Notes under the pieces: generated by a model
The model's database searches: none
What the model was told of the DNA's origin: nothing
Seen by the model: the letters and a program-made list of their open reading frames with translations, nothing else
Translations under genes and position numbers: made by a program
NCBI GenBank assembly: GCA_035771165.1
Contig: JAWNZC010000314.1
Span: 2,219,501 to 2,283,500 of the forward strand
Direction of reading: 5' to 3'
Source: Paragorgia papillata
Taxonomy: Eukaryota > Cnidaria > Anthozoa > Scleralcyonacea > Coralliidae
DNA length: 64,000 nt
Shown: positions 60,735-64,000 of the stretch, piece by piece
How positions within the stretch are numbered: position 1 is the first letter of the stretch
How the letters are laid out: every line of letters begins with the position of its first letter

Positions 60735-61795
60735 AATTTTGCTCATTATGTTCTCATTTTGCTCATCATGCTTGCGCATTTTGCTCAGTCACATTCGCAT
60801 TATGCTCATTGCGTGCGCATTTTGCTCATTCATATTCGCATTATGCTCATTCACATTCGCATTTTGCTCATGACGTGCGCGTCACAGACATTTACAGTCG
60901 CATTGTCTTCATTCACATTCGCATTTTGCTCATCACACTCGCGTACTTTGCTCATTACGTGTGCATTGTGCTCATCATGCTTGCGCATTGTGCTCATTCA
61001 CATTCGCATTATGCTCATTGAGTGCGCATTGTGCTCATTTACATTCGCTTGTGCTCATTTACATTCGCTTGTGCTCATTCACAGTCGCATTTTGCTCATA
61101 ACACTCGGGTACTTTGCTCATTACGTGTGCATTGTGCTCATTTACATTCGCATTGTGCTAATTTACATTCGCATTGTGCTCATTCACATTCGGATTTTGC
61201 TCATAACACTCGCGTACTTTGCTCATTACGTGCGCATTGTGCTCATCATGCTTGCGCATTGTGCCCATTCACATTCGCATTATGCTCATTGAGTGCGCAT
61301 TGTGCTCAGTTACATTCGCTTGTGCTCATTCACATTCGCATTTTGCTCATAACACTCGGGTACTTTGCTCATTACGTGTGCATTGTGCTCAGTTACATTC
61401 GCATTGTGCTCATTCACATTCGGATTTTGCTCATAACACTCGCGTACTTTGCTCATTACGTGCGCACTGTGCTCATCATGCTTGCGCATTGTGCTCATTC
61501 ACATTCGCATTGTGCTCATTCACATTCGCATTTTGCTCATAACACTCGCATACTTTGCTCATTACGTGTGCATTATGCTCATTGAGTGCGCATTTACATT
61601 CGCATTGTGCTCATTTACATTCGCATTGTGCTCATTCACATTCGCACTATACTGATTGAGTGCGCATTTTGCTCATTTACATTCGCATTGTGCTCATTCA
61701 CATTCGCATGTTGCTCATTGAGTGCGCATTGTGCTCATTTACAGTCGCATTATGCTCATTCACATTCTCATTGTGTTCCCTTACGTCCCTTAAGT
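60735..61795 (+). repeat. 21-bp satellite, forward half
   Basis: Units of the form GCTCATTCACATTCGCATTG with TTTGCTCAT and GTGCGCATT variants repeat about 50 times. Larger periods of about 200-230 bases are visible (the block with CACTCGCGTACTTTGCTCAT recurs at 60950, 61100, 61210, 61355, 61440 and 61545). All apparent long His/Ile/Cys-rich ORFs here are satellite artefacts. Confidence 0.92.
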
Positions 61796-61861
61796 CCTCA
61801 CACCCGGGACTCAGATAGATAGATAGACAAACCTTATGTCCCTTAAGTCCCCAGAAACCGA
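61796..61861. other. Symmetry centre of the palindromic element
   Basis: The forward and reverse satellites meet across a spacer with two copies of TCCCTTAAGTCC (about 61786 and 61837) flanking ACCCGGGACTC and a short (GATA)n run. The copies are direct, not inverted. Confidence 0.6.
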
Positions 61862-62398
61862 CAATGAGAATGTAAATGAGCACAATGAGAATGTAAATGA
61901 GCACAATTCGAATGTAAATGAGCAAAATGCGCACTCAATGAGCATAATGTGAATGTGCACAATGCGCCCTCAATGAAGAACATGCGAATGTGAATGAGCA
62001 CAATGCGACTGTAAATGAGCACAATGTGCACTCAATAAGCAACATGCGAATGTGAATGAGCACAATGCGAATGTAAATGAGCACAATGCGCACTCAATGA
62101 GCATAATGCGAATGTGAATGAGCACAATGCGAATGTGAATGAGCACAATGCGAATGTGAATGAGCACAATGCGAATGTGAATGAGCACAATGCGAATGTA
62201 AATGAGCACAATGCGCACTCAATGAGCATAATGCGCACGTAATGAGCAAAGTACCCGAGTGTAATGAGCAAAATGCGAATAGAGCATAATGCGAATATGA
62301 ATGAGCAAAATGCGCACGCAATGAGCATAATGCGAATGTAACTGAGCAAAATGCGCAAGCATGATGAGAAAAATGAGAACATAATGAGCAAAATTCGC
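61862..62398 (-). repeat. 21-bp satellite, reverse half
   Basis: The same unit as 60735-61795 but in the opposite orientation (ATGAGCACAATGCGAATGTG). It has about half as many copies, so the halves are unequal in length and have expanded or contracted independently. Confidence 0.92.
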
Positions 62399-62568
62399 AT
62401 ATGGATTTTGTTCGGAGATCTATATAATATTGCCTGTTATAAAAAAAAAAAGAGAGTGTGCATGTCCAATCAAACAATGCATCACGATTCACGGCAACGT
62501 TTTTATACCACATGTTAACTAGGCAATAGATCGTAATATATAGTAATTTCTCTCTGCATGGTGGTAGT

Positions 62569-63369
62569 ATGGGTAATTGTTATCAGTGTAGCCAGTGTAT
62601 GAAGCGTTTTTCGTCTGCGTATAACGTAAGACGACATCAAGCCATCTGTTTTGATTATCCACTTCTGGTGGAACAAGGTGACATTTCAGATATTTCAGAG
62701 GGAGGATACGATAGAGATAAGCATAACGATGTAGTGATGGAGAATGAAAGTACGGATGCATACAGCGATGAAGAAAATAGCAATGAGTCGGAGGAAGATG
62801 GAGAAGACGACTCTTCTACAGACGAAGAAAACAGCATATTGTCGGCGGAAGAAGAAAACAGCATATCGCCGACGGAAGACAACTTGTCCATCGATGAGGA
62901 AAGTACTAGCGAACATTCTGAAGAGTCCGAATGCGAGGAAGATGAAGAAAACGACACACTCTGGGAATATATATTAAATGAAGTTTTTGAAAAGGTGGAT
63001 CCTAAACGAAATGCTTTGGTCGAAAAAACAATGCAAGAAAACAACATTACTGTTGACGAAGCTATGAAACATGACTACGCTACGTTGGTTCCAGAATATA
63101 CCAGAGAAATGGCAAAAATATACAAAAAGTACATTCGATTAGTAAAGGAGCTTCAACGTGACAGTATCCACAAGAAAATCATGAAAACAATGAAACGTTT
63201 AATGGATGAAGAAGGCTACGATGAAGATGAAAGTATAAATGCGGCTATATATAAATCAAAGAAAATTCCTTCTACAACGAATGTTAGGATACAAAACCGT
63301 TATGGGTTACATGAACACCGGGACAGAATAATAATTATTTGTGCATTCATAAGTCAATCTACAAAATAA
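62569..63369 (+). CDS. Acidic C2HC zinc-finger protein, right-arm copy
   Basis: This is a 266-residue ORF. N-terminal finger: CSQCMKRFSSAYNVRRHQAIC (C-x2-C-x12-H-x3-C) at residues 7-27. Residues about 38-130 are very acidic (Asp/Glu/Ser). The C-terminal helical part includes TLWEYILNEVFEKV, VDEAMKHDYATLVPEY and MKRLMDEEGYDEDESINAA. Near 63250 a 4-base insertion (TATA) relative to the left arm changes the frame. The last ~30 residues therefore differ from the ancestral end (KFLLQRMLGYK in the left arm). No known enzymatic motif is present. A DNA- or RNA-binding role is inferred from the finger only. Confidence 0.7.
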   Translation: MGNCYQCSQCMKRFSSAYNVRRHQAICFDYPLLVEQGDISDISEGGYDRDKHNDVVMENESTDAYSDEENSNESEEDGEDDSSTDEENSILSAEEENSISPTEDNLSIDEESTSEHSEESECEEDEENDTLWEYILNEVFEKVDPKRNALVEKTMQENNITVDEAMKHDYATLVPEYTREMAKIYKKYIRLVKELQRDSIHKKIMKTMKRLMDEEGYDEDESINAAIYKSKKIPSTTNVRIQNRYGLHEHRDRIIIICAFISQSTK

Positions 63370-63504
63370 ATCCATTTTAAAAGACAAGTTGTGTTATTTA
63401 ATCATTTAAATTTTAATTAAACAGTTTAATTATTAGTACGATTTTTTAGTTATCCTAACGAGTTTTTTAGATTTTTTAGTTATCCCTTACAGCATACGTT
63501 GACT

Positions 63505-63731
63505 TAGACTGAAAGCCAGCCGCCGATCGCATCTCGTTCCCACTCGCTGAGAGAGGCGTCTGAATTCAATAGGCGATAATGCCGTCCAGTGACGTCACCA
63601 CCAAGAAACCTGGTAGTGAAATCTGATTGGTTGACAAGTTTCTAATTTGGGATAATTATAAAATTATAGAATATAATAAACAATCTGAATTCCTTCCATC
63701 TTGTCAAATATACGGCGGCTGGTTTTCAGAC
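63505..63731. mobile_element. Small foldback abutting the palindromic element
   Basis: AGACTGAAAGCCAGCCGCCG at 63507 is inverted at 63712-63731 (CGGCGGCTGGTTTTCAGACT). It starts two or three bases after the right end of the 3.9-kb element. No coding capacity. Confidence 0.65.
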
Positions 63732-64000
63732 TGCCCAATACTCTCAACTTGTTAGCTATTTAATGCAGGGCTGTGATATTTTGGACTCCGATGCCTATGG
63801 ACTTTAATTTCATGTTCACGACTTTTGAATGGTTTCGAGGGGAAAAGCGGTGAGTATATCAAGTGGCATGGCATATTGCGCGTGGCATCTTGTCAGTTGT
63901 GGAACAAGATGGCTAGTAATTTCAGAACTACTCATTGTTAAAATATATTGTGTACGTATGTTATTAGATGTTGAATAAACTTTCAATCCATGCATAGTTC
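63732..64000. other. No gene seen
   Basis: A short stretch to the window end. There is no domain-bearing frame and no confident splice sites. Confidence 0.4.

Larger units (their letters stand above)
59603..63503. mobile_element. 3.9-kb palindromic element encoding zinc-finger protein
   Basis: The outer ends GTCAACGTATGCTGTAAGGG and CCCTTACAGCATACGTTGAC are perfect inverted repeats, and inverted homology continues through both arms (59603-60760 and 62370-63503). Each arm carries one copy of the same acidic C2HC zinc-finger gene, transcribed outwards from the core. The core (60735-62398) is a 21-bp satellite whose orientation flips near 61830. No clear target duplication was found. No transposase, integrase or polymerase motif is visible, so mobility would have to be supplied in trans. 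Confidence 0.75.

Noticed and set aside
60759..62513. Long Ile/His/Cys-rich open frames in all frames
   Set aside because: They come from the 21-bp satellite in the core of the palindromic element and have no start or codon signature.
62655..63047. Ser-rich minus-strand frame
   Set aside because: Antisense of the acidic region of the zinc-finger ORF.

Overview
The window is nuclear DNA from an animal. Exons carry GT-AG introns, and they encode secreted proteins combining von Willebrand A (vWA), HYR and galaxin-type Cys-Cys repeats. The DNA is AT-rich and crowded with foldback elements, MITEs, hAT-like transposons and LINE remnants. Galaxin-type repeats plus this repeat content suggest a cnidarian, most likely an anthozoan (stony coral or relative). 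That is an inference from gene content, not a species call.

Genes. Parts of three paralogues of one family are present. Gene C runs on the minus strand: a signal-peptide exon (15333-15417) joins a first vWA exon (1385-1686), and the gene then leaves the window at the left edge. Gene A, on the plus strand, is a 3' remnant with one HYR exon (21550-21807) and a terminal galaxin exon (25933-26089) broken by a one-base frameshift. Gene B, on the plus strand, is the fullest: vWA exon 1 (41848-42149), vWA exon 2 with an in-frame TAA (46615-46987), a small Cys linker (48599-48640), two HYR exons (49899-50159 and 54581-54811) and a galaxin exon (55739-55917). A possible first exon at 34812-35094 has a signal peptide, but joined directly to vWA exon 1 it creates a TAG codon. 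All modules after the vWA are phase 1-1 exons, the phase class that shuffles freely.

Large-scale layout. The genes sit on a long inverted duplication: left arm about 37-12800, right arm about 35195-43478, inward spacer about 22 kb. Each arm carries intron 1, vWA exon 1 and part of intron 2. Because the arms are alignable, insertions private to one arm have a visible empty site in the other. These include a TTA-flanked Harbinger-like MITE (2076-2517), a pair of opposed MITEs (321-772), an 8-bp-TSD hAT-like element (40590-41558), and a hAT-like element (4373-9044) with a RecQ-helicase-bearing foldback nested in it (4485-5882).

The spacer holds a 1.6-kb perfect-style palindrome (18892-20483), the gene A remnant, two LINE fragments and a tandem array of roughly 1.1-1.3-kb units (28680-33560). 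To the right of gene B is a small unrecognised ORF with a polyadenylation signal (58534-58933). Beyond it is a striking 3.9-kb palindromic element (59603-63503). Both of its arms encode an acidic zinc-finger protein, and its core is a 21-bp satellite that switches orientation in the middle.

The most interesting signals are: (i) vWA exon 1 of genes B and C differs by 22 bases of which only 2 are synonymous, while the adjoining intron is more conserved than the exon, suggesting diversifying selection; (ii) the palindromic zinc-finger element; and (iii) the opposed MITE pair separated and flanked by three copies of one 15-bp sequence.
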